Below are positions 54,515 to 61,890 of a DNA stretch of 64,000 nucleotides, in pieces. The stretch's first letter is position 1. Every line of letters begins with the position of its first letter. Location: positions 62,001 to 126,000 of the forward strand of contig NZ_JAEQBW010000001.1 of NCBI RefSeq assembly GCF_016679925.1, given 5' to 3'. The position numbers and the translations under genes are program-made. The notes under the pieces were generated by a model, which was not told the origin of the DNA, did not search any database, and was given only the letters and a program-made list of their open reading frames with translations. This DNA is from Marivirga aurantiaca. GTDB lineage: Bacteria > Bacteroidota > Bacteroidia > Cytophagales > Cyclobacteriaceae.

Positions 54515-55096
54515 ATGGATAGATTAATAGAAAATATAAAAGTGTATTCACCACTTAGTGAACATGAAATTCTATTGCTTCAAAATGCTGTAGAAAAAAT
54601 TACCTATCAAAAGAATGAGATAATTTTCACTGAAGGAAAAATATCTACCGAAATCTATTTTGTGACAAAAGGGTGTGTAAGGCTTTTTTATAATGTGGAT
54701 GGTAGCGATAAAACAGCTTTCTTTTACACGGAAGGACAATTTATATGTGCTGGAGAGAGCTATACTTTCAATATCCCGGCAATTGAAAATTATCAGGCAG
54801 TTGAACAAACAGAAATCTTTGTTTTTAGAAAATCAAAAATCGAAACTTTATTAAAAGAAGTTCCCAAATTTGAAGTAATTGCCAGAATCGCAACAGAAAA
54901 TGAATTAATAACTAGTCAAAAGGTAATTGCCTCGTTTGTGACAAAATCAGCAGAAGAACGTTATATTGATTTATTAAATACGCAAGGAGAACTATTCCAG
55001 CGTGTTCCACAGCAATATATTGCATCGTTTTTAGGTGTCTCTCCTGAAACTTTGAGTAGAATAAAAACTCGAGTATTCAATAAAAAAAAATCTTGA
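54515..55096 (+). CDS. Crp/Fnr-family transcriptional regulator
   Basis: A 193-residue regulator with a cyclic-nucleotide-type beta-roll domain (about 20-115), a dimer helix (about 117-140) and a C-terminal winged helix (about 163-187). The recognition helix reads SPETLSRIKTR: Glu178, Ser181 and Arg182 match the E-x-x-S-R residues by which FNR reads TTGAT half-sites. It lacks the N-terminal Fe-S cysteines of FNR, so the signal sensed is unknown. A TAGGTTTG (54421-54428) may be its own -7 element. The stop codon lies inside a perfect palindrome with TTGAC half-sites that this protein could bind. Confidence 0.9.
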   Translation: MDRLIENIKVYSPLSEHEILLLQNAVEKITYQKNEIIFTEGKISTEIYFVTKGCVRLFYNVDGSDKTAFFYTEGQFICAGESYTFNIPAIENYQAVEQTEIFVFRKSKIETLLKEVPKFEVIARIATENELITSQKVIASFVTKSAEERYIDLLNTQGELFQRVPQQYIASFLGVSPETLSRIKTRVFNKKKS

Positions 55097-55106
55097 CGAT
55101 CGTCAA
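55093..55106 (+). promoter_or_regulatory. Candidate Crp/Fnr-type operator TTGAC-N4-GTCAA
   Basis: The bases TTGACGATCGTCAA are fully palindromic (the symmetry extends to 16 bases, 55092-55107). The half-site spacing equals that of the FNR consensus. It lies at the end of the regulator gene, 24 bases before the -7 element of the next gene, so its centre is near -44 relative to the inferred start. Confidence 0.65.
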
Positions 55107-55129
55107 GGGAAATGTAGATACAGAACCTC

Positions 55130-55137
55130 TAAGTTTG
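55130..55137 (+). promoter_or_regulatory. Predicted activator-dependent promoter of the SDR-like gene
   Basis: TAAGTTTG is an exact -7 match. At the -33 position (55108-55111) the sequence is GGGA instead of TTTG, so basal strength should be low. The Crp/Fnr-type palindrome sits just upstream. Confidence 0.6.
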
Positions 55138-55156
55138 TATTAAAAAGATGAATACA

Positions 55157-56014
55157 ATGAGAGTTTTAGTAGCAGGAGCAACTGGATATCTAGGGCAATA
55201 CCTGGTAAGGGAACTAAAAAGCAGAGGTTTCTGGGTAAGAGTTTTGATTAGGAAAAAAACTCAAAAAGATAAATTTAAAAATATTGACGATGTTTTCATA
55301 GGTCAAATAACAGAACCAAATTCTATAAAGGGTATAACAAATAATATTGATTGGGTTTTTTCTTCTATTGGTATTACCAGGCAAAAGGATGGAATGACTT
55401 ATATGGATGTTGACTACCAAGGAAATTCAAATTTATTAAAAGAGGCGTTAAAAGATAGAGTTGAAGCATTTCAATATATTTCTGCAATAAACGGAGATAA
55501 ACTGAGGCACCTCAAAATATTTCAAGCAAAAGAAAAATTTGTTGATGAATTGAAAAATTCAGGGATTCATTATTGTGTTTTACGTCCAAATGGATTCTTT
55601 TCTGATATGAAAGATTTTCTAAATATGGCAAAAACTGGTCGGGTGTTTTTGTTCGGAGATGGAAAATTAAAATTAAACCCAATTCACGGTGAGGATTTGG
55701 CAAAAGTATGCGTTGATAAGATAATTATGGGCGTTAAAGAAGAATCAGTAGGAGGAGTTGATATTTTAACTCAAAATGAATTGGCCAAACTAGCACTGAA
55801 GGCATGGCAAAAACCTGAAAAAATTATTCATCTTCCCGATTGGACAAGGAGATTTACGATTTGGTTTTTGAGAACATTTACATCTTCAAAAACTTATGGA
55901 CCGATTGAATTCTTTTTAACAGCAATGGCATTGGATAATATTGCAAACCCATACGGAACTAATCGACTTGAAGACTTTTTTAATTTTGAGGTAAAAAGAA
56001 TGAAAGGAAAATAA
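55157..56014 (+). CDS. SDR-like NAD(P)-binding protein (atypical, NmrA/SDR-a5 type)
   Basis: A 285-residue Rossmann-fold protein; the glycine motif GATGYLG (7-13 from this start) binds NAD(P). I choose the ATG at 55157 over 55148 because the predicted transcript starts only a few bases before 55148. The canonical Y-x-x-x-K is not visible, as in atypical SDRs that act as sensors or electron-transfer partners. LRPNGFFSDM is typical of this group. It follows the Crp/Fnr gene by 60 bases and is likely its target. Codon use in this pair looks AT-richer than the housekeeping genes around it. Confidence 0.85.
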   Translation: MRVLVAGATGYLGQYLVRELKSRGFWVRVLIRKKTQKDKFKNIDDVFIGQITEPNSIKGITNNIDWVFSSIGITRQKDGMTYMDVDYQGNSNLLKEALKDRVEAFQYISAINGDKLRHLKIFQAKEKFVDELKNSGIHYCVLRPNGFFSDMKDFLNMAKTGRVFLFGDGKLKLNPIHGEDLAKVCVDKIIMGVKEESVGGVDILTQNELAKLALKAWQKPEKIIHLPDWTRRFTIWFLRTFTSSKTYGPIEFFLTAMALDNIANPYGTNRLEDFFNFEVKRMKGK

Positions 56015-56083
56015 GCACTAATACAGCATTTTGTTTAAAAAATTGCAGGGTGAAGTCATAAATATAAAGGTTTGTGGCCCACT

Positions 56084-56124
56084 CAGACTGTGTAGTGGTT
56101 GAAAGGGAACTACCACACAATCTG
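56084..56124. repeat. Imperfect 17-base hairpin upstream of the DPP-IV gene
   Basis: The bases 56084-56100 and 56108-56124 can pair over 17 positions with two mismatches and one G-T wobble around a 7-base loop. No T tract follows, so it does not look like a standard terminator. Further function unknown. Confidence 0.5.
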
Positions 56125-56251
56125 CCAACTTCTACACCTCTTCACCCAAACACATCAACACCTGGCACCATTTATCAATAAATCAGATAGAAATTTCCAA
56201 TCTTTTCTTAACTTCCCTCTCAATTTATCAAATCATATAAATCTCAAAAAT

Positions 56252-58465
56252 ATGCAAAATATCCGTAGATGGCAGATTCTATTCTTGCTATTATTAATAA
56301 GTTATTCTGGCTTTGCTCAGGAGAAACAAACTTTTTCTTCTTTTCAGGAAGCCATGGTCGGCTTGAGGCCATTGAATGGTGACAGCGGGCCCGGTAATGT
56401 GAACTGGATCAATGATGGGCAGGCTTATTCATTTACCGAACGAAATGAAGAGGGAGCCCAATTAATAAAAACTTTTAATCCTAAAACAAATGAGGAGAAA
56501 CTGGTTTTTAGTACTGAAGGTTTAACAATTCCCAATTCTGAGGAGGCTTTTAACTATGTGTCTTTTCAGTGGTCAGATGATTCCCAGTATTTATTGTTTC
56601 AGGTCAACTTTCGTCCGGTGTGGCGCAGGTCCGGAATCTCAGATTATTACTATTACTCCATCGCAGACAAAACTTTGGATTTAGTAGCTAAAGATGCACA
56701 AACGGCTGAATTATCTCCTAATGGAAAAAAAGTAGGCTATGAAAGAGGAGGTAACCTTTTCATTTTTGATTTGGCCGATAGAAAGGAAACTCAATTGACT
56801 GATGATGCGGAAGATGGTTTTTATAATGGTCGATTTGGCTGGGCGTATGAAGAGGAATTTGGTTTGGCTCAAGCCTGGGAGTGGTCTCATGACAGCGAAT
56901 ACATTGCTTTCTGGCAATCAGATGAGCGTGAGGTACCAATCTTTCAAATGACAGATTATGAGGGCACTCATAAGGAATGGGTGAAATTACCTTATCCACA
57001 AGTGGGAGATAAAAATCCTACCGTAAAAATTGGGGTAATTAATGTAGCGAAAAATTCTAAGGAGTGGATGAATGTGCCTCTGAATGATGGCTATATCCCT
57101 AGAATTTACTGGACTGCTGAGAAAGCAAAGTTGGCAGTAATGCAAATGAACAGGGCACAAACAGAAATGAGGATTTATATGACAGATGCCAATTCAGGTA
57201 AAGCCGATATGATCTTTGAGGAAACTTCCGATGCATGGATTGATGTATTCGATTTCTTTGCTGGTATTATGCATTATGCTTTCTTCCCTAAAGACACCAA
57301 AGAGTTTTTCTGGATAACAGACAAGGGGGGCTATGCACATTTATATCGTTACGATTACAATGGCAAATTACTTAACCAGGTAACAAGTGGAGACTACGAA
57401 GTAGTATTTGTTCATGCAGTCGATAGCAAGAAAAAGAAGATATATTACAGTTCTACAGAGGACTCTCCTTTGGAAAGACAGTTATATGTAGTGAATTTCA
57501 ATGGTAAGGGCAAGAAGAAACTGACTGAATTGGAAGGTAGACATAATATTGATATGTCCCCTGAAGCAACCTATTATATTGATAGATTTTCTAATGTAAA
57601 TACGCCTCCAAAAGTGGAGTTAAGAAATGCTCCCGGTAAATTAGTAAAAACTCTGGAAGAGAATCAATCAGTGAACGAAGCTTTGTCCGGTGTTCATTTT
57701 GTAAAGCCTGAGTTGTCACAATTCACTAACAGAAGTGGTGATAAAATTGATATCTCCATTTATAAACCTGTTGGTTTTGATGCTAAAGAGAAGTATCCTA
57801 TGGTAATTGATGTATATGGCGGGCCTGGTGCACAATCTGTCTATAACCAATGGAGTGTGAGTGCATGGCACCAGTATTTAGCACATAATGGTTATGTAGT
57901 AATTCAAGTGAACAACAGGGGTGGAGGAGGCTACGGCCGTGAATTCGAAAAGATAGTCTATAAGAACCTTGGACATGCCGAAGGAGAGGATTTTGCTGAC
58001 GCAGCCAAACATATGGCCGAATTAGGTTATGTAGATGCTGATAAGATTGGTATAAGAGGCCACAGTTATGGAGGGTATATGTCCAGCTTTGCTATTCTGA
58101 ATCATCCTGATGTGTTTGAAGTGGCATTAGTTGGCGCACCTGTTACCGATTGGAGATTGTATGATAGTATTTATGCAGAACGCTATATGGGTTTGAATGA
58201 GGATAATGAGGAAGGTTATATCAATTCTTCATCTACTACCTATGCTAAAAACCTGGAAGGGCATATATTCATTGCACATAGTACAATGGATGAAAATGTG
58301 CATGTTCAAAATACTTTTCAATTAGTGAAAGCTTTAATAGATAACGGGAAAGACCATGATTTAAAGATATTCCCTCCGGGTGCGCATGGTGTGGCTTATA
58401 ACTACCCAAGCTATTTGCTTTTGATGAATAACTATATTAATTATTTGGATAGATATTTGAAATAA
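56252..58465 (+). CDS. Dipeptidyl peptidase IV-type serine peptidase (S9B)
   Basis: A 737-residue exported protease from the ATG at 56252, which directly precedes a signal peptide (MQNIRRWQILFLLLLISYSGFAQ-type, about 1-23). The frame extends upstream to a TTG at 56099, but the extra residues do not look like protein that would precede a signal. The beta-propeller N-terminal half contains FGWAYEEEFG, the Glu-Glu motif that binds the substrate N terminus, and the hydrolase half has the triad Ser605 (RGHSYGGY), Asp680 (STMDENVH) and His712 (GAHGVAY). It would cleave Xaa-Pro dipeptides in the periplasm or at the surface. A terminator follows 41 bases after the stop. Confidence 0.94.
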   Translation: MQNIRRWQILFLLLLISYSGFAQEKQTFSSFQEAMVGLRPLNGDSGPGNVNWINDGQAYSFTERNEEGAQLIKTFNPKTNEEKLVFSTEGLTIPNSEEAFNYVSFQWSDDSQYLLFQVNFRPVWRRSGISDYYYYSIADKTLDLVAKDAQTAELSPNGKKVGYERGGNLFIFDLADRKETQLTDDAEDGFYNGRFGWAYEEEFGLAQAWEWSHDSEYIAFWQSDEREVPIFQMTDYEGTHKEWVKLPYPQVGDKNPTVKIGVINVAKNSKEWMNVPLNDGYIPRIYWTAEKAKLAVMQMNRAQTEMRIYMTDANSGKADMIFEETSDAWIDVFDFFAGIMHYAFFPKDTKEFFWITDKGGYAHLYRYDYNGKLLNQVTSGDYEVVFVHAVDSKKKKIYYSSTEDSPLERQLYVVNFNGKGKKKLTELEGRHNIDMSPEATYYIDRFSNVNTPPKVELRNAPGKLVKTLEENQSVNEALSGVHFVKPELSQFTNRSGDKIDISIYKPVGFDAKEKYPMVIDVYGGPGAQSVYNQWSVSAWHQYLAHNGYVVIQVNNRGGGGYGREFEKIVYKNLGHAEGEDFADAAKHMAELGYVDADKIGIRGHSYGGYMSSFAILNHPDVFEVALVGAPVTDWRLYDSIYAERYMGLNEDNEEGYINSSSTTYAKNLEGHIFIAHSTMDENVHVQNTFQLVKALIDNGKDHDLKIFPPGAHGVAYNYPSYLLLMNNYINYLDRYLK

Positions 58466-58505
58466 AGAAACTTATTCCAATCAACAATTTGGATTTTTGA
58501 TAAAG

Positions 58506-58538
58506 AAAAGCCGTGGTATTTGATTTGCCACGGCTTTT
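58506..58538 (+). terminator. Intrinsic terminator after the DPP-IV gene
   Basis: The arms aaaagccgtgg (58506-58516) and ccacggctttt (58528-58538) pair perfectly over 11 bases around an 11-base loop, followed by a T tract. It could also serve the convergent small gene in part. Confidence 0.92.
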
Positions 58539-58561
58539 TTATTAGTTTAAGCAGGCGCTAT

Positions 58562-58819
58562 TTAATTAACATTTCCATTTAATAAAGCGAACATTCCTAC
58601 TCCGAATACCAGGCTAAACAGTATACCTAGAACGAAGAAAATAACCATTAGTAATAAAGCGGCTTTTGCCCAATTAGCTTTATTAACATTGGTATCTGAG
58701 CTGAATGCCCAAACAAGTAGCATGATGAATCCTATTAAAGGAATAGCTGTAATAATCAGCGTGATTAACCAATCCTTTGTAGATAATGGTGTGGTGTTTT
58801 TCTGAATTTGAGTTTCCAT
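58562..58819 (-). CDS. Small two-helix membrane protein of unknown function
   Basis: An 85-residue protein with two predicted membrane helices (about 18-40 and 51-77) and a short polar N-terminal tail. Proteins of this size and layout are common in Bacteroidota, with unknown function. It lies between two terminators and is transcribed alone, convergent to the DPP-IV gene. Confidence 0.7.
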   Translation of the reverse strand: METQIQKNTTPLSTKDWLITLIITAIPLIGFIMLLVWAFSSDTNVNKANWAKAALLLMVIFFVLGILFSLVFGVGMFALLNGNVN

Positions 58820-58971
58820 AGTTTCAGTTTTTTTAGATTGTAGATAGAGTAAAATTCAATCTATTATAAGGAATATTCTATTAAATATAAAACTTTCTAT
58901 TGTTTATTTGTTTTATACAAAACCCTTTCTTTAAATGAAAACCTCCAAAGAAGAGGAGAGAGGTGCAAAAA

Positions 58972-59007
58972 AAAAGGCCTGTAGCAATTGAATGCTACAG
59001 GCCTTTT
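58972..59007 (-). terminator. Intrinsic terminator of the rplU-rpmA operon
   Basis: The arms aaaaggcctgtagca (58972-58986) and tgctacaggcctttt (58993-59007) pair perfectly over 15 bases with a 6-base loop. On the minus strand a run of T follows, 22 bases after the rpmA stop. Confidence 0.95.
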
Positions 59008-59028
59008 CACAAGTAATTACTACCTGAA

Positions 59029-59286
59029 TTAATTAACTGGCTCAACAGATACGTAAGATCTGTCTTTTCTTCCTTTTTTGAAAGTTACTACACCATTTGT
59101 TAAAGCAAATAGTGTATGGTCTTTGCCAATACCTACATTCTCTCCCGGGTGATGAGCGGTTCCGCGCTGACGAACAATGATATTGCCCGCTATAGCAGCT
59201 TGTCCACCATATATTTTCACACCTAATCTCTTACTTTCCGACTCTCTTCCGTTCTTGGAACTACCGGCTCCTTTTTTATGTGCCAT
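59029..59286 (-). CDS. rpmA: 50S ribosomal protein L27
   Basis: An 85-residue L27: starts [20 protein letters not shown] with the basic N-terminal tail that reaches the peptidyl-transferase centre, then [29 protein letters not shown]. Full length for the family. It is the second gene of the rplU-rpmA operon, 8 bases after rplU. Confidence 0.98.
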   Translation of the reverse strand: MAHKKGAGSSKNGRESESKRLGVKIYGGQAAIAGNIIVRQRGTAHHPGENVGIGKDHTLFALTNGVVTFKKGRKDRSYVSVEPVN

Positions 59287-59294
59287 GGTTTATC

Positions 59295-59606
59295 TTAGTT
59301 TGAAATTTTTTCGATTAATACTTTTGTGAAATCCTGACGATGTCCGTTTCTCTTCTTGTAACCTTTTCTTCTTTTCTTTTTGAAAACGATTACTTTATCG
59401 CCTTTTACATGTCCAAGGATTTTCCCTGATACTTTGGCTCCTTTTACTAAAGGTGCACCTACTTCGACTTTCCCGTCATTGTCTAATAACAATACTTTGT
59501 CGAACTCTACGGAAGCGCCATCTTCACCCTCCATTAATGGAGCGTAAACGAACTGGTCTTGTGTTACTTTGAACTGCTTTCCGGCTATGTCTACTATTGC
59601 GTACAT
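59295..59606 (-). CDS. rplU: 50S ribosomal protein L21
   Basis: A 103-residue L21: begins MYAIVDIAGKQFKVTQDQFVYA and ends with a basic stretch (FKKKRRKGYKKRNGHRQ) that contacts 23S rRNA. Full length. First gene of the operon with rpmA, behind a strong predicted promoter. Confidence 0.98.
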   Translation of the reverse strand: MYAIVDIAGKQFKVTQDQFVYAPLMEGEDGASVEFDKVLLLDNDGKVEVGAPLVKGAKVSGKILGHVKGDKVIVFKKKRRKGYKKRNGHRQDFTKVLIEKISN

Positions 59607-59648
59607 GAAATAATGATTAATTATTTATAAAATTCCCCAAAAGGAATG

Positions 59649-59679
59649 CAAAGATAGGAATTAAATTAATAGTTGCAAA
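59649..59679 (-). promoter_or_regulatory. Predicted promoter of the rplU-rpmA operon
   Basis: On the minus strand TTTG (plus CAAA, 59676-59679) and TATCTTTG (plus CAAAGATA, 59649-59656) are separated by 19 bases, a full match to the Bacteroidota pattern, about 43 bases upstream of the rplU start codon. Confidence 0.7.
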
Positions 59680-59894
59680 ACTAATTGGTTTTATACAGTG
59701 TAAATTCCTGTTTTGTACTTCTGCACATTGCAACAGCGATTCTATTCTTGCTTCATTTTTATTAAAAGTAAAGCGGATAAAGCATATATCTGGTTTTATC
59801 AGGCTTTTTGAGATGATATTCGCTTGATCTGCTTGCTTGTCTTGCTTCTTTTACTTTACTTTGCTTATATTTCATTCCATTGAATCCATTGCTT

Positions 59895-60401
59895 ATGAAA
59901 CTGAATATACCTGAAAAATACACCGATCTGTATGTGAAAGCTTTAAAAGAGAAAAAGCAGACTTTACAGCTGAAAATTAATCAATTTAAAGCAGAGATCA
60001 ATGAGATTGATGTGCATTTGGATTCGCTCCTTAATTTACCACTTTTTCAGGAAAATGAAGAACAAAACCTTATGCACCAAAAGACTAATACTTACCATGA
60101 TCAATGGCCATGGACCAAAAAAATCGCCTATTTTATTGATTTTAGGCGGAAATTGGTCAAAACGATGGAAGTAGTGGAATTTATAATGGAAAAGGAACCG
60201 GAACTGAATAAGTCAAAGGTAAGGAGCTCTGTTTCAGCTGCCTTGTCCAACAAAATGAAGAAAGGAATCTACAGGAAATTTGAAGATCCCGTAACAGGCA
60301 ATACTTACTATGGACCTGTGAACTTTTTCCTTAATCAACATGAACCCCACATAGAATACATGCCGGAAGATCTGAAAGAGAGGCTTTTATATAATAAATA
60401 A
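59895..60401 (+). CDS. Hypothetical protein with C-terminal winged-helix-like region
   Basis: A 168-residue protein; I choose the ATG at 59895 over an in-frame TTG 15 bases upstream. An N-terminal coiled-coil-like segment (about 12-50, KALKEKKQTLQLKINQFKAEINEI) is followed by a compact region (about 75-145) with the pattern of a winged helix: VVEFIMEKEPELNKSKVRSSVSAALSNKMKKGIY then a short beta wing (GNTYYGPVNFF). DNA binding is plausible but not proven; I do not recognise the family. It lies alone between rplU and nrdB. Confidence 0.6.
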   Translation: MKLNIPEKYTDLYVKALKEKKQTLQLKINQFKAEINEIDVHLDSLLNLPLFQENEEQNLMHQKTNTYHDQWPWTKKIAYFIDFRRKLVKTMEVVEFIMEKEPELNKSKVRSSVSAALSNKMKKGIYRKFEDPVTGNTYYGPVNFFLNQHEPHIEYMPEDLKERLLYNK

Positions 60402-60768
60402 GCGTGTAATATTTCTCTGTTTTACTCATTTTAAGCTAATATTTTCGCTTGTACTTGTGGAAAACTTTTTAATATTTTTACTATCCTCTCATAGCTACTA
60501 AATAGGCATAAGTATAATTGAAATAAATGAACTTAAATATCAGTAATACAGTTATTTAAGGACTTATCCACATGCTTGTGTCTGTAACTTTTTACCCTTT
60601 GATTTATCAACTTCATTGCCAATATTTGTAGAGACGAAAGACAAAATAAGGGGAAAATTTTTGGCTTTACAGTTCGTAACTTTTTGTATCTACTTTATAC
60701 AGAAATAATTAACACCATTTACTCCTTATTTTCTCGTGATATTTTTTCAAAACATAAATTATTAGAAA
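60402..60768. other. Intergenic region upstream of nrdB with DnaA-box-like sites
   Basis: About 370 AT-rich bases without a gene. It contains a perfect DnaA box TTATCCACA on the plus strand (60564-60572) and a one-mismatch box TTTTCCACA on the minus strand (60456-60464). No clear full Bacteroidota promoter was identified. Confidence 0.55.
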
Positions 60769-61761
60769 ATGAGTGATGTAATAGAACATTTGGACGAACC
60801 TATCTTAAAGGAAAACAAAGACCGCTTTGTATTATTTCCTATACAACATGCCGACATTTGGGAATATTACAAAAAGGCCGAAGCTAGTTTTTGGACTGCC
60901 GAGGAAATTGACTTAAGCCAGGACCAGAAGGACTGGGATAACTTAAGCGACAATGAAAGATACTTTATTAAGCATGTGTTGGCTTTCTTCGCAGCCAGTG
61001 ATGGTATAGTAAATGAAAACCTGGCAGAAAACTTTGTAGCAGAGGTACAATATACTGAAGCTAAATTTTTCTACGGTTTCCAGATAGCCATGGAAAATGT
61101 ACACTCTGAAACTTATTCTCTTTTAATAGACACTTACGTAAAAGACAATAAAGAAAAGAGTATGCTTTTCAATGCCATTGATACAATGGATTGCGTAAAG
61201 AAAAAAGCAGATTGGGCTTTGCGTTGGATTGACGAAGGGTCTTATGCAGAAAGACTAATTGCCTTTGCAGCGGTTGAAGGTATTTTCTTCTCAGGAAGTT
61301 TCTGCTCCATCTTCTGGTTAAAGAAAAGAGGATTGATGCCTGGCTTGACTTTCTCTAACGAATTAATTTCAAGAGATGAAGGATTACATTGTGATTTCGC
61401 TTGTCTTTTATATAACAGTCACCTTAAAAACCAGCTCCCTAAACAAACTGTGATAGACATTATTGCTGATGCAGTAAGAATTGAGCAGGAATTTGTAACC
61501 GATTCATTGCCTGTCAACCTAATTGGCATGAATGCTGATTTAATGCGTCAATACATTGAGTTTGTGGCAGACAGATTATTGACTGAATTAGATTGTCCTA
61601 AATTATATAATGCCACCAATCCATTTGATTTTATGGAGATGATATCCCTGCAAGGTAAAACGAACTTCTTTGAGAAAAGAGTAGGAGATTACCAGAAAGC
61701 AGGAGTGATGAAAAAAGACGATGATAACCAGGCGAGGTTCTCATTGGATGAGGACTTTTAG
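60769..61761 (+). CDS. nrdB: Ribonucleoside-diphosphate reductase class Ia, beta (radical) subunit
   Basis: A 330-residue R2 protein that houses the diiron-tyrosyl radical needed for deoxynucleotide synthesis. By motif it is of the eukaryote-like branch: Asp78 ([13 protein letters not shown]), Glu109 and His112 ([10 protein letters not shown]) with the radical Tyr116, then the second metal set in [11 protein letters not shown] and [11 protein letters not shown]. The C-terminal tail (DEDF) fits the short acidic R1-binding end. nrdA follows after 129 bases on the same strand; gene order nrdB-nrdA is the reverse of E. coli. Confidence 0.96.
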   Translation: MSDVIEHLDEPILKENKDRFVLFPIQHADIWEYYKKAEASFWTAEEIDLSQDQKDWDNLSDNERYFIKHVLAFFAASDGIVNENLAENFVAEVQYTEAKFFYGFQIAMENVHSETYSLLIDTYVKDNKEKSMLFNAIDTMDCVKKKADWALRWIDEGSYAERLIAFAAVEGIFFSGSFCSIFWLKKRGLMPGLTFSNELISRDEGLHCDFACLLYNSHLKNQLPKQTVIDIIADAVRIEQEFVTDSLPVNLIGMNADLMRQYIEFVADRLLTELDCPKLYNATNPFDFMEMISLQGKTNFFEKRVGDYQKAGVMKKDDDNQARFSLDEDF

Positions 61762-61774
61762 ATTCCGGCACGTC

Positions 61775-61837
61775 ATCCCTGTGGAAGCAGGGATCTCCTC
61801 ATGAGTATACGAGGGGTTTTGTTTTCGCTGGAAACCC
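61775..61837. repeat. GC-rich palindromic repeat-like element between nrdB and nrdA
   Basis: A hairpin atccctg/cagggat (61775-61781, 61788-61794) in a CGTCATCCCTGTGG...GGATCTCC context looks like the family of small dispersed palindromes found in many bacterial genomes. A second weak stem gggttt/aaaccc (61814-61819, 61832-61837) follows. No further copy is in this window. Confidence 0.55.
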
Positions 61838-61890
61838 GGTGAAAAAAGTCTATTGAAAATATTAAAGAACCTTAAATCCTACAATTAAAA

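Noticed and set aside
56099-56251. Upstream TTG start for the DPP-IV peptidase
   Set aside because: The added 51 residues look unlike coding sequence and would bury the signal peptide; the ATG at 56252 fits better.
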